Shown piece after piece: positions 1 through 9,481 of a DNA stretch of 64,000 nucleotides (within the stretch, counting starts at the first letter, position 1; every line of letters starts with the position of its first letter). Origin of the DNA: JBGPTK01 sp963797765. GTDB lineage: Bacteria > Acidobacteriota > Terriglobia > Acidiferrales > UBA7541. The stretch spans positions 1,240,001 through 1,304,000 of the forward strand of contig CAWCQU010000003.1 in the NCBI GenBank assembly GCA_963797765.1, in the 5' to 3' direction. The translations under genes and the position numbers were made by a program. The notes below the pieces were generated by a model, which had not been told where the DNA came from, did not search any database, and saw only the letters and a list, made by a program, of their open reading frames with translations.

Positions 1-53
1 CCCTCGATCAATGATACAAACTATGTTTGCCGTGAACCACCCATCGGTGCCGA

Positions 54-1319
54 TTGCAAAATAATCGTGAAAATGGTTCGAATGTTGCGCGCTCGCTCCC
101 AACAACCGAAAAGCAGAACGGCACTGCCACGCTTCCCCCTGTACTATTTCCGGTGGTCCTGGCCGGCGTTTGCGCCTTTCTCGACGTTTACGTCACTCAG
201 CCTCTACTCCCTCTCCTCCAACAAGTCTTCCACTCCACAAAAGTGGGCGTTAGCCTCACCATTACTGCTTCGACCATGGGCGTAGCTCTGGCTGCTCCTT
301 TTGTGGGCCGTCTGGCAGACCGCCGCGGCCGCAGACGGACGATCGTGATGGCTGCCATGCTGCTGGCGGCAGCCACTTTTCTTGCAACCATTTCGTTTAA
401 TTTGAACGAACTGGTTTTTTGGCGATTCCTTCAGGGAATTTTCACGCCAGGAATTTTTGCAGTCACCATCGCTTACATCCACGAAGAATGGCCCCCAAAC
501 AAGGTCGCCTCCGCGATGTCCGCCTATGTCAGCGGCACTGTGATTGGCGGGTTCAGCGGCCGTTTCGTCGCCGGGCTCACGGCGCAGCATTTCAACTGGC
601 GGTGGTCTTTCATTGTGCTCGGCTGCATGAACTTGATCATGGCGATCATGCTGCATAAATGGCTCCCCCAGGAAAGAAATTTCGCAAAAGTAACCCAATC
701 CCGGCCGTCACACCATTTGGCCCTCGACCATCTGAGTAATCGCCGTCTGGCGGCCACCTACGCCGTAGGATTTTGTGTCCTGTTCACCTTGGTCGCCACG
801 TTCACTTACGTTGTCTTTCATCTCGCCGGCCCGCCGTTTCACCTGAACCCCGCAGCACTCGGCTCCATTTTCTTTGTATATCTGATTGGCGCGGCCATCA
901 CCCCTCTCTCAGGCCGCTGGATTGACCGACACGGCCACCGTTACGCGCTGGGCGCATCCGCAGCCATCGGGGTTTTGGGAGTGCTCCTCACTCTAGCGCC
1001 ATCGGTGGGATTGGTAATAGCGGGCCTCGCCATCTGTTGCACGGGCGTTTTTATCGCTCAAGCCATTGCGACCAGCTATATCGGTACTGTCGCCGAACAC
1101 AGCCGGGCCTTGGCTGTTGGACTCTACGTAACTTGCTATTATGCTGGCGGAAGTGTCGGCGCCACGGCACCCGCATTACTTTGGCGCTGGGGCGGATGGC
1201 CCGCTTGTGTCACTTTGGTTGCTACGGTGCAAATACTGACCGTCGCGATTGCACTGATCTTCTGGTCGAAACCCCTGGGAGATAATGCCGCGCTCGACAC
1301 CAACACCGGTTTTGAATAA
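54..1319 (+). CDS. MFS transporter, YnfM/AraJ-like (DHA1) family
   Basis: Predicted 12-helix major facilitator superfamily transporter, 421 aa, in the inner membrane. The first helix contains FLDVYVTQPLLP, and the loop 2-3 signature reads GRLADRRGRRR at about residues 85-95, which best fits the YnfM-type drug/metabolite exporters. An in-frame stop at 33-35 excludes a longer protein, so TTG at 54 is the first possible start. No convincing Shine-Dalgarno precedes it, and the first ~28 residues are hydrophilic, so a slightly later start is possible. It lies upstream of a P450 and a two-module NRPS on the same strand, so export of that product is an attractive inference; the substrate cannot be read from the sequence. 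Confidence 0.88.
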   Translation: MQNNRENGSNVARSLPTTEKQNGTATLPPVLFPVVLAGVCAFLDVYVTQPLLPLLQQVFHSTKVGVSLTITASTMGVALAAPFVGRLADRRGRRRTIVMAAMLLAAATFLATISFNLNELVFWRFLQGIFTPGIFAVTIAYIHEEWPPNKVASAMSAYVSGTVIGGFSGRFVAGLTAQHFNWRWSFIVLGCMNLIMAIMLHKWLPQERNFAKVTQSRPSHHLALDHLSNRRLAATYAVGFCVLFTLVATFTYVVFHLAGPPFHLNPAALGSIFFVYLIGAAITPLSGRWIDRHGHRYALGASAAIGVLGVLLTLAPSVGLVIAGLAICCTGVFIAQAIATSYIGTVAEHSRALAVGLYVTCYYAGGSVGATAPALLWRWGGWPACVTLVATVQILTVAIALIFWSKPLGDNAALDTNTGFE

Positions 1320-1452
1320 AAAAACAGCAAGGTTGCGCCCGCTAGTATTCGCCATATCGAGCCGGACCCGTCAGCCGCTCGGAGGAATCGAAGCCTGAGG
1401 AAGTGATTCGCAGCTGATTTCGAAACGATCCGTGCGCCGTTCCCGTACAGCT

Positions 1453-2682
1453 ATGAAAGTGGCGTCTAACGTAAATATCGCGAGTTCCGCATTTAAAGGG
1501 AATCCTTATCCCTTCTATGCTCGTTTGCGTGCCGAAGCCCCGGTCTATTCCGTCCGTCTGCCCGATAAACAAATCGCTTGGCTGGTTACCCGCTATGACG
1601 ATGTCGTCTCCGTGCTGAAAGACGAGCGTTTCGCCAAGGACCGGTGGAAGGCTCTCACTCCCAAGCAAGTGGCCAAACTTCCCTGGATTCCCGAGAAATT
1701 CATGCCGCTCTCGCGAAACATGCTCGATCTCGACGCGCCGGATCACACTCGCCTTCGTTCCTTGGTTCACAAAGCCTTCACTCCGCGCCTGGTTGAAAAC
1801 ATGCGGAAACAGGTCCAGCGATTGACCGAAGAGTTGCTCGATGCGGTTCAAAGCCGCGGCAAAGTGGATTTGATTCGCGATTACGCCTTGCCGCTTCCCA
1901 CCACCGTCATTTCCCAGATGCTGGGAATTCCAGAGCGAGACCGGAACAGATTTCATCGCTGGTCAAGCGTGATCGTAAGCTCCACCTCATCCAAATTTGG
2001 AATGTTGAAAGCAATCCCGAACGTGCTTTCCTTCATGCGCTACATCCGAAAACTCATCGAACTTCGCCGCTCGCATCCCGCCGATGATCTACTCACCGCT
2101 CTGGTTCAAGCGGAAGAAACCGGCGACCAAATGAGCCCGGATGAACTTCTCGCCATGGTTTTCCTGCTCCTGGTCGCGGGCCATGAAACCACCGTCAATC
2201 TAATTGGCAATGGAACGCTGGCATTGCTTGAATTTCCCGATCAAATGGAAAAGCTGCGCAATGATCCGGGGATGATCAAGTCCGCAGTGGAAGAATTGCT
2301 TCGCTTTCACAGCCCGCTGGAAACCGCTACCGAGCGTTTTGCGCGTGAAGATTTAAATTTGGCGGGCGTGGCAATTCCTCATGGCTCGCTTGTCTATGCC
2401 GTTCTCGCATCTGCGAACCGCGATAAATCGCAATTTGAAAATGCCGATCAACTCGATCTGGCTCGTGCCAACAACAAGCACGTCTCGTTCGGCCTGGGCG
2501 CCCACTATTGCCTGGGAGCCCCGCTCGCGCGCCTGGAGGCCCAGATCGCCATCAATACTTTGCTCCGCCGCTTGCCTCAAATCCGTCTGGCCATTCCGCA
2601 TCAAAAATTGCAATGGCGGAAAGGGCTGGTGTTGCGCGGTCTCGAAGCGTTGCCTCTCGAATTCACTAAGAAATCCGCATAA
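1453..2682 (+). CDS. Cytochrome P450
   Basis: Soluble bacterial class I cytochrome P450, 409 aa. The diagnostic elements are in order: the I-helix oxygen-activation motif AGHETT (about 242-247), the K-helix ExxR as EELLR (about 281), and the heme loop FGLGAHYCLG with the thiolate Cys near 353. Overall it resembles the CYP107-like enzymes that tailor natural products. The open frame extends upstream to a GTG at 1432, but ATG at 1453 gives a normal P450 N-terminus (MKVASNVNIASS). No ferredoxin or reductase gene is adjacent. Its position between an MFS exporter and NRPS genes suggests it oxidises the NRPS product; this is context only, and the reaction is unknown. Confidence 0.93.
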   Translation: MKVASNVNIASSAFKGNPYPFYARLRAEAPVYSVRLPDKQIAWLVTRYDDVVSVLKDERFAKDRWKALTPKQVAKLPWIPEKFMPLSRNMLDLDAPDHTRLRSLVHKAFTPRLVENMRKQVQRLTEELLDAVQSRGKVDLIRDYALPLPTTVISQMLGIPERDRNRFHRWSSVIVSSTSSKFGMLKAIPNVLSFMRYIRKLIELRRSHPADDLLTALVQAEETGDQMSPDELLAMVFLLLVAGHETTVNLIGNGTLALLEFPDQMEKLRNDPGMIKSAVEELLRFHSPLETATERFAREDLNLAGVAIPHGSLVYAVLASANRDKSQFENADQLDLARANNKHVSFGLGAHYCLGAPLARLEAQIAINTLLRRLPQIRLAIPHQKLQWRKGLVLRGLEALPLEFTKKSA

Positions 2683-3008
2683 GCCCCACAAAACGGTCGC
2701 TTGACCTGAGACTCCAGTTGTTCCTTAAGCCTGTTTGGCTCTCAGCCCCTCCCTTGACTGCACGTCCTCCTCTTGGAAGCGCCGATCCTCGATCATGCTC
2801 GATGGTACCGGTCTAGCAGTAATGGAACTAAATGTACCATTAGGGACAAAAAATTTCCCGTCTTAGTGCCACTAATTTAGGTCATTGAAGCGCCTGGAAA
2901 CATCCGTAAGCACTTAAATTCAATTGGCTTAACCAGAGCCCGTCCGCCACCCCACTGAAATATGGCACATCAAGTGCATTCTCCATCACGCGGAGGAGGG
3001 ACTAGTAC
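2683..3008. promoter_or_regulatory. AT-rich leader region with several dyads upstream of the GNAT-NRPS genes
   Basis: This 326-bp gene-free stretch is visibly AT-richer than its surroundings and holds three inverted repeats. ATGGTAC at 2802-2808 pairs with GTACCAT at 2834-2840. TAATGG at 2820-2825 pairs with CCATTA at 2837-2842. A 13-bp palindrome TTAGTGCCACTAA lies at 2863-2875. They sit 134-207 bp before the GNAT start, where operators of a local repressor or activator would be expected. No regulator gene lies in the cluster itself. The elements are seen directly; the regulatory role is inferred. Confidence 0.4.
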
Positions 3009-3677
3009 GTGAGCACCATCACCTACAAACGAGCTGCTGACTTCCCAAACCCTGAATCCACGATTCCCCAAGCCGTTCCTTGGATAATGGCTGCTTCATA
3101 TCCCTATTATGAGTGGCTGCTTGGCAGTCCCGAACTGGCTCAATCCGCGGTCTCGAAGTGGATGCACAGGCCTTCATCCGAGCTATACATACGAAGAGTC
3201 CGGTTTGTCCTGTGCGATTCGCAAATCGAGGGTGGGTACCTCGGCATGTCTGGTCAGGAATTGAAAAAAGCAAGAATGGCGGACGCGGAAGCTCTGTGGG
3301 CCGATGCCGACGAATCACGCCGTGCAACCCTGCTCCAGCGCATGTCCAGTGTTTCCAACCTGTTTCCGCCTGTCCGCGACGATGATTTCTATATGAGCAA
3401 ATTCGGTTTGAATCCGTCCGCACGAGGAAGAGGGCGTGCGTGGAGGATAGCCAAAGAGGCCCTGAGAGATGTTTTCTCGCAAGGCTACCCGCGCTTGCGC
3501 CTCGACGTTTGGGCTGACAACGAAGTTGCCATTCGCATCTACCAGGCGCTGGGCTTCGAATTGATCCACACCGCGCAGTCTGCCGACGGCCAACTCAAGT
3601 ACCAATCAATGGTCATAGCGCGGGAGAAATCAGAGATAAAACAGGCCGAACTGGAAACATCCAATCGAGTTTCTTGA
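3009..3677 (+). CDS. GNAT family N-acetyltransferase
   Basis: 222-aa protein of the GCN5-related N-acyltransferase fold. The acetyl-CoA pyrophosphate-binding loop is seen as LNPSARGRGRAWRIAKEAL (about 137-155). It is followed by the typical beta-strand and helix of motif B, with LRLDVWADNEVAIRIYQALGF (about 160-180) given here only in part: LDVWADN and IYQALGFE. The GTG start at 3009 is supported by a strong GGAGGAGGG Shine-Dalgarno about eight bases upstream. The gene is 40 bp from the NRPS loading module and probably cotranscribed with it. It could acylate the free amine of the Gly-derived unit or act in self-protection; both are inferences from position. Confidence 0.85.
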   Translation: MSTITYKRAADFPNPESTIPQAVPWIMAASYPYYEWLLGSPELAQSAVSKWMHRPSSELYIRRVRFVLCDSQIEGGYLGMSGQELKKARMADAEALWADADESRRATLLQRMSSVSNLFPPVRDDDFYMSKFGLNPSARGRGRAWRIAKEALRDVFSQGYPRLRLDVWADNEVAIRIYQALGFELIHTAQSADGQLKYQSMVIAREKSEIKQAELETSNRVS

Positions 3678-3717
3678 ACACTCATTTTTCTTATTGAACG
3701 GCCTCGGGAGAATAGAC

Positions 3718-5577
3718 TTGTCCCCCAATGATAATTTCGAATGGAATCGAACCGATGTCGAGTACGCGCGCGAGAAGACGATCGCGCGGCTTTTTGCGGA
3801 GCAGGTCACTCGAACTCCGGATGCAATTGCTATCGAGTCCGCCGGCCAGCGACTGACCTATAGCCAGCTCGACGTTCGCACCAATCAACTCGCTCGTTAC
3901 CTCCAATCCGCCGGGGTAGGACCCGATATTTTAGTCGGCGTCTCCATCGCACGCTCCAACGATATGTTGATCGCCATGCTCGCGATCCTTAAAGCGGGCG
4001 GTGCTTATTTGCCGATCGATCCCCACTATCCAAGCGCGCGGGTCGCGATGGTTGTGGAAGATTCCGGGATCTCAATTCTGTTAACCACGGATCGCCACCG
4101 CGGCAGTCTTCCTGCCTGCAATGCGCGAATCATCTCGCTTGACGGAGAATCGAAAGCCGTCGCAGCTCAAAGCACATCACCCCTCAAATCATCAGCCACC
4201 GCCGGCGACCTGGCCTACGTGATTTATACATCCGGGTCTACGGGAAAGCCCAAAGGGGTGATGATCGAAAATCGCAATGTCGTGAACTTCTTTGCGGGAA
4301 TGGACCGCGTCATCGGCTCCGAACCAGGCGTCTGGCTGGCTCTCACGAGTTTTTCATTCGACATATCCGTTCTCGAATTGCTTTGGACGCTCACTCGCGG
4401 CTTCCACGTGATCATCCATCCGGACAGCAGCACCGACTCGATCCCGGCTGAAATCCAGCGACACGGCGTCACTCATCTTCAATCGACGCCCTCCCTGGCA
4501 CGGCTGTTCGCTTCCGATCAGCAATCTCTAGCTTCCCTCGGCTCACTAAAGAAACTTCTGCTGGGCGGTGAGGCTCTGCCCGCATCGCTTGTTCAGTCGC
4601 TCCGCCAATCCTTCAACGGCGAAATATTCAACATGTACGGACCCACGGAGACGACTGTCTGGTCCACCACCTATCGAATCAACGAGCACAGAGGCAGCAT
4701 CCCCATTGGCAAGCCGATCGCGAACACTCAGGTTTACGTTTTCGATTCCCAGCTTCGTCCGGTCGCGGCAGGAGAGGCTGGTGATCTTTTCATCGGTGGA
4801 GATGGCGTGGTTCGCGGATATTGGAATCGCCCCGAATTGACCGCCGAACGATTTATTCCCGATCCGTTCCGCAAAGGCGGACGCCTCTACCGTACTGGGG
4901 ATATTGCTCGATTCCTTCCCGACGGAAATCTTGAATTCCTTGGCCGCGCCGATTTTCAGGTGAAAATTCGCGGCTTCCGCATCGAATTGGGCGAAATCGA
5001 AGCAGCACTCGAGCAGCAATCGGCCGTGCGCCAGGCCGTGGTCGTCGCCAACGAAGAAAAATCGGGAAACCAGAGTCTCGTTGCCTATATCGTTCCCAAA
5101 GCCGGGGAATCGCCCGCGGCTAATTCATTGCGAACAGCCCTGGAATCGAGTCTTCCCGATTACATGGTTCCTTCCCATTTTGTTTTTCTGGAGAGCTTGC
5201 CGCTTACCGCCAATGGCAAGGTCGACCGCAAATCGCTCCCTGCCGTCACCGTGCAGACGGCGAACACGGAAACCGCCGGCGATCCTCCGCAGGGCGAAAT
5301 CGAGCAAACGATTGCGCAGGCGTGGGCGGAAGCCCTCGGAGTCGCCAGCGTGGGCCGCAACGACAATTTTTTCGATTTGGGTGGACATTCCCTCACGGCT
5401 TTGCAAATCGCGTTCAAGCTCCGACAGACCTTCAACGTCGAATTCTCGTTACAGGCTTTCATGGAAACGCCCTTGCTCAGTGAGCAGGCAAAATATTTGG
5501 AAGGACAACTTCTTGAGCATGCGGACGCGAGCCTGGTGGACGAACTGATCGGCCAGATGGAACAGGAACGAAATTAA
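3718..5577 (+). CDS. NRPS loading module A-T, predicted glycine-activating
   Basis: Stand-alone adenylation plus carrier-protein module, 619 aa. It activates an amino acid as AMP-ester and loads it on the phosphopantetheine arm. Motifs: A3 YTSGSTGKPKG (about 170-180), A5 NMYGPTETT, A7 YRTGD, A8 RIELGEIE, A10 LTANGKVDRK. The carrier motif DNFFDLGGHSL has its Ser near 558. Aligning to GrsA by eye gives the specificity residues D I L Q L G M V W K (D215, I216, L219, Q255, L281, G283, M306, V314, W315, K501), close to the known glycine code DILQLGLIWK. There is no condensation domain, so it is an initiation module. The frame opens at TTG 3694, but TTG 3718 is preferred because GGGAG at 3706-3710 sits seven bases before it. 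Confidence 0.93.
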   Translation: MSPNDNFEWNRTDVEYAREKTIARLFAEQVTRTPDAIAIESAGQRLTYSQLDVRTNQLARYLQSAGVGPDILVGVSIARSNDMLIAMLAILKAGGAYLPIDPHYPSARVAMVVEDSGISILLTTDRHRGSLPACNARIISLDGESKAVAAQSTSPLKSSATAGDLAYVIYTSGSTGKPKGVMIENRNVVNFFAGMDRVIGSEPGVWLALTSFSFDISVLELLWTLTRGFHVIIHPDSSTDSIPAEIQRHGVTHLQSTPSLARLFASDQQSLASLGSLKKLLLGGEALPASLVQSLRQSFNGEIFNMYGPTETTVWSTTYRINEHRGSIPIGKPIANTQVYVFDSQLRPVAAGEAGDLFIGGDGVVRGYWNRPELTAERFIPDPFRKGGRLYRTGDIARFLPDGNLEFLGRADFQVKIRGFRIELGEIEAALEQQSAVRQAVVVANEEKSGNQSLVAYIVPKAGESPAANSLRTALESSLPDYMVPSHFVFLESLPLTANGKVDRKSLPAVTVQTANTETAGDPPQGEIEQTIAQAWAEALGVASVGRNDNFFDLGGHSLTALQIAFKLRQTFNVEFSLQAFMETPLLSEQAKYLEGQLLEHADASLVDELIGQMEQERN

Positions 5578-5641
5578 TCGGAGTGGCCGCAAGTACGCCT
5601 AAGCAGATTCTGGAAAGGTCGGAAAGCGATAGCGAGGGAGC

Positions 5642-8600
5642 ATGAACCCGTCGGACAAATTGAATGCACTATCGGCCGAACAGCGAGCGAAACTGGCGTT
5701 GAAGATTTCGGCCGCACGCCGCCAACAAGCCGCCAAGAAAACCAACTCGTTACCGCAGGTTGTCTCCGATCTCCAGAACCGCTATGAACCATTCCCGCTG
5801 AATGATATTCAACAAGCCTATCTGATCGGCAGTTCCGGCGGCCTGGAGATGGGCAATATCTCCTGCCAGGGCTATGCCGAACTCGAGGTCACGGACTGGA
5901 ACCAGGAGCGGTTCGAATCCGCGTTGCAAAAGCTGATCCTGCGGCACGAAATGCTGCGCTGCATCGTTTTGCCGGACGGCCGCCAGCAGATTCTCCAGAG
6001 CGTTCCGCAATACCACGTCGAATCCTTCGACCTGCGCAAAAAAGATCAGGCATCGGTCGCGAAACATTTGGATGCGCTCCGGGAGAAAATGTCTCACCAG
6101 TTGCGCCCAACGGACCGCTGGCCGTTGTTCGAATTTCGCGTTTCGCTCCTCGATTCTCGACGAAGCCTCCTGCACATTTGCGTTGATCTGCTGATTTCCG
6201 ATGGCCGCAGCTTCCAGATTTTCTTTGGCGAGCTGGCTCGCCTCTATCACAATCCTGAAACAGTGTTTCCGCCGCTCGAGCTTTCTTTCCGCGACTATCT
6301 TTCCGCAGCCGCCGCGCTCGACGATACGGAAAGCTACCGCGACTCGAAAGAATATTGGATGAAGCGGGTTCCCACTCTGCCCCCGTCCCCGGAATTGCCG
6401 CTGGCAAAGAATCCCGCTTCGATCGCGCAACCTAAATTCAGCCGCCGCCAGGCCCGGCTTGATGCGGCCACATGGAAAAATCTGAAAGACCAGTCCGCTC
6501 GATTTCATTCGACCCCGGCTGGAACTCTGCTTTCCGCTTATGCCGAATTGCTCTCCATCTGGAGCAAGAATCCCCGCTTTACGCTGAATCTTACGTTGTT
6601 CAACCGGCTTCCGTTGCATCCGGAATCGAATGCGATTCTCGGCGATTTCACCACGGTTACACTTCTTGAGGTCGACAGCGGGAAACAATCCACCTTCGAA
6701 GCGCGCGCGCGCCAGATTCAGGAACAGCTCTGGCAAGATGTGGATCATCGCTACTTCAGCGGCATTCGCGTGATGAGGGAACTTGCACGGGCCCAAGGCA
6801 TTGGCCCCAAAGCGATCATGCCCGTGATTTTTACCAGCTTGCTCAACCTGGGCGACCAGAACGCTTCCTCCGATTCCACCAGCACGCTCGGTAACACTGT
6901 TTATTCCGTCAGCCAGACTCCTCAGGTCTATCTGGACTTCATCGTCCAGGAAGATCAAAGCGAGCTTGTTATTAATTGGGACGCAGTCGACGAGCTTTTT
7001 CCCGCTGGCCTGCTGGATGAATTGTTCGGCGCATATCAGAGTTTCCTGATCGAGTTGGCTAGCGACGATTCCGCCTGGCAGCGAAGCCTTGCTGAAAACA
7101 CGCGAAAAATAATGCCGGCAAATCAGAGCGAAATCCGCCGCCGTGTGAACGATACCTCCACCCCGCTGTCGGACGAACTGCTTCACAATCTTTTTCTAAA
7201 GCAAGTGGATAAGCGCGCGAATCAAATCGCCGTCAGCACTCCGTCGCGCAAGCTCACGTATACGGAATTATTCCAGCGTGCTTGCGCCGTCGAAGAGCAT
7301 TTGCTCTCGCGCGGCGCTCAACCGAATCAATTGGTCGCTGTGTTGATGGAAAAAGGTTGGGAACAAATTGTCGCCGTCCTCGGGATTCAATTTGCCGGTG
7401 CGGCCTACCTTCCCATCGATCCGGGCTTGCCCGTCGAACGCCAGAGCTATCTCCTCGAGCAGACCAATGTGAAAGTAGTTCTCACTCAATCGGCCCTGCA
7501 GCCGAATCTGGAGTTACCTGCGTGCATCGAAGTGCTGGCCGTCGACCTGCTTCCCGCTAGTAATTCCGGATCGACACGCCCGCGCGCCCGGCAGAATTCG
7601 CAGGACCTCGCTTACATCATTTACACATCGGGTTCCACTGGCCTGCCCAAGGGAGTGATGATCGATCATCGCGGGGCGGTCAATACCGTGCTCGACGTCA
7701 ATCAACGGTTTGCCGTCGGCCCGCAAGACAAAGTTCTGGCTCTTTCGCGTTTGAATTTTGATCTTTCCGTATACGATATTTTTGGCCTGCTGGCAGCGGG
7801 CGGAACGATCGTGATGCCCGCCGCGGAATTGGCGCAGGATGCATCGCACTGGCTTGAATTGATCGCCTCGGAAAAAGTGACGATCTGGAATACCGTTCCC
7901 GCTCTGATGCAGTTGCTGACCGAGCAAGCTTCCAATTCGAAAAATCCCGGGCCGTCGTTGCGAGTGGTCATGATGAGCGGCGACTGGATTCCCGTGAATT
8001 TGCCCGCTCAAATCCAGCGCACTTTCCCCAAGGCAAAACTTTTCAGCCTGGGCGGCGCCACCGAAGCTTCGATTTGGTCCATTTTGTATCCCATTGAACA
8101 GGTGAATCCGGATTGGAAGAGTATTCCGTACGGCGCGCCCATGCTGAATCAGTCTTTTCACGTGCTGAATTCGGCGCTGGCTCCTTGTCCTGTCTGGGTG
8201 CCGGGAAACCTTTACATTGGCGGGGTCGGGTTGGCCAAAGGATATTGGAAGGACGACCAGAAAACGAACGGCAGCTTTATCACTCATCCCGATTCGGGTG
8301 AACGGCTTTACCGTACCGGAGACCTTGGACGCTACCTTCCCGACGGAAACATCGAATTCCTCGGCCGCGAAGATTTCCAGGTAAAGGTAAACGGATATCG
8401 AATCGAGTTGGGTGAAATCGAATATCACTTGCAGCGCCACCAGGAAGTGGAAAATTGCGTGGTGGCGGTGCGAGAAGACACTCCCGGCGATCGACGCCTG
8501 GTTGGATACGTGGTTCCGAAGGCGGGCGCGGAGGTGGAACCAGCCAGCCTGCGCGATCACTTGCGCTCGAAGTTGGCTGAATACATGGTGCCATCGGCAT

Positions 8601-9481
8601 TCGTTTTCCTTGAGCGAATTCCGCTCTCGGCAAATGGAAAGGTAAATCGCAAAGCGCTCCCTGCCCCGAAGCGGATCGCCTCCGGCACGGACGCCGATTC
8701 AGACGGGCCTCGCGATGCCGTGGAATTGCAGCTCATCCATCTTTGGGAAACGATCATCGGCGTTCATCCGATCGCCCGTGGAGACAATTTCTTCGAAATC
8801 GGCGGCACTTCCCTGATGGCCGTCCGCCTGTTCGCGCAAATCGAAAAGTCCTTTGGCAGAAAAATTCCGTTGGCGGCGCTTTTCAAATCACCCACCGTTG
8901 AACAACTCGCGCAGATTCTTCGCAACGACGAGCATTCCACCGCCTGGTCTTGCGTTGTTCCGTTTCAATCGAGCGGCTCGCGACCGCCGCTTTTCACCGT
9001 CCACGGCCACACGGGCGAAGTCCTTTTCTATTCTCATCTCGCACGAAATTTGGGCGCGGATCAGCCGTTCTACGCACTGCAGTCTCGCGGTCTCACCGGC
9101 GCCGATGCTCATCTTACGATCGAAGAGATGGCCACGGACTATGTGCGGGAAATTCGCACGGTCCAGCCGAACGGGCCGTACTTCCTGGCGGGCTATTGTT
9201 TCGGGGGCCGGATCGCGTTTGAAATGGCGTTGCAGCTACGCGAGCACGGCGAACGCGTAGCTTTCCTGGGCGTCTTCGACACCTACTTCGCGGAGCCGGA
9301 GGCTCAGGAATCGGTCGACAGCATGCATCGATTTCTGGAGTCCGAGCGGTCAATAGCGAGCCGCTCAAACAAAGATTGCTGGCTCATTTGTCTCAGCTGG
9401 GCACGCTCGGATTTAAGGAGCGCATCGTCCACGTCGCCAGGCACGGCAGGAACGCCGTGGCAAAAGTGCGCGACAAGGTGA
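5642..9481 (+). CDS. NRPS module Cy-A-T-TE, predicted cysteine heterocyclisation; thioesterase broken by a frameshift
   Basis: Terminal NRPS module of 1279 aa in this frame. The N-terminal domain is a heterocyclisation (Cy) domain: FPLNDIQQAYLIG (51-63), RHEMLR (101-106), and the signature DLLISDGRS with D182, D187 and S190 in place of the condensation HHxxxDG. A GDFT motif follows (334-337). The adenylation domain spans about 510-1005 (YTSGSTGLPKG at 661). Its code residues D707, L708, Y711, N750, M777, S779, L803, I811, W812, K1000 read DLYNMSLIWK, nearly the known cysteine code DLYNLSLIWK. The carrier Ser is S1057 in DNFFEIGGTSL. The thioesterase begins near 1110 and has GYCFGG with Cys1186 as nucleophile and a likely triad Asp1213. 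Homology ends near base 9350 and continues in another frame. No oxidase or epimerase domain is seen. Confidence 0.93.
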   Translation: MNPSDKLNALSAEQRAKLALKISAARRQQAAKKTNSLPQVVSDLQNRYEPFPLNDIQQAYLIGSSGGLEMGNISCQGYAELEVTDWNQERFESALQKLILRHEMLRCIVLPDGRQQILQSVPQYHVESFDLRKKDQASVAKHLDALREKMSHQLRPTDRWPLFEFRVSLLDSRRSLLHICVDLLISDGRSFQIFFGELARLYHNPETVFPPLELSFRDYLSAAAALDDTESYRDSKEYWMKRVPTLPPSPELPLAKNPASIAQPKFSRRQARLDAATWKNLKDQSARFHSTPAGTLLSAYAELLSIWSKNPRFTLNLTLFNRLPLHPESNAILGDFTTVTLLEVDSGKQSTFEARARQIQEQLWQDVDHRYFSGIRVMRELARAQGIGPKAIMPVIFTSLLNLGDQNASSDSTSTLGNTVYSVSQTPQVYLDFIVQEDQSELVINWDAVDELFPAGLLDELFGAYQSFLIELASDDSAWQRSLAENTRKIMPANQSEIRRRVNDTSTPLSDELLHNLFLKQVDKRANQIAVSTPSRKLTYTELFQRACAVEEHLLSRGAQPNQLVAVLMEKGWEQIVAVLGIQFAGAAYLPIDPGLPVERQSYLLEQTNVKVVLTQSALQPNLELPACIEVLAVDLLPASNSGSTRPRARQNSQDLAYIIYTSGSTGLPKGVMIDHRGAVNTVLDVNQRFAVGPQDKVLALSRLNFDLSVYDIFGLLAAGGTIVMPAAELAQDASHWLELIASEKVTIWNTVPALMQLLTEQASNSKNPGPSLRVVMMSGDWIPVNLPAQIQRTFPKAKLFSLGGATEASIWSILYPIEQVNPDWKSIPYGAPMLNQSFHVLNSALAPCPVWVPGNLYIGGVGLAKGYWKDDQKTNGSFITHPDSGERLYRTGDLGRYLPDGNIEFLGREDFQVKVNGYRIELGEIEYHLQRHQEVENCVVAVREDTPGDRRLVGYVVPKAGAEVEPASLRDHLRSKLAEYMVPSAFVFLERIPLSANGKVNRKALPAPKRIASGTDADSDGPRDAVELQLIHLWETIIGVHPIARGDNFFEIGGTSLMAVRLFAQIEKSFGRKIPLAALFKSPTVEQLAQILRNDEHSTAWSCVVPFQSSGSRPPLFTVHGHTGEVLFYSHLARNLGADQPFYALQSRGLTGADAHLTIEEMATDYVREIRTVQPNGPYFLAGYCFGGRIAFEMALQLREHGERVAFLGVFDTYFAEPEAQESVDSMHRFLESERSIASRSNKDCWLICLSWARSDLRSASSTSPGTAGTPWQKCATR

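Noticed and set aside
5750..7186. Minus-strand frame of about 480 codons opposite the NRPS Cy domain
   Set aside because: Codon-position shadow of the NRPS; the plus strand has continuous domain motifs.
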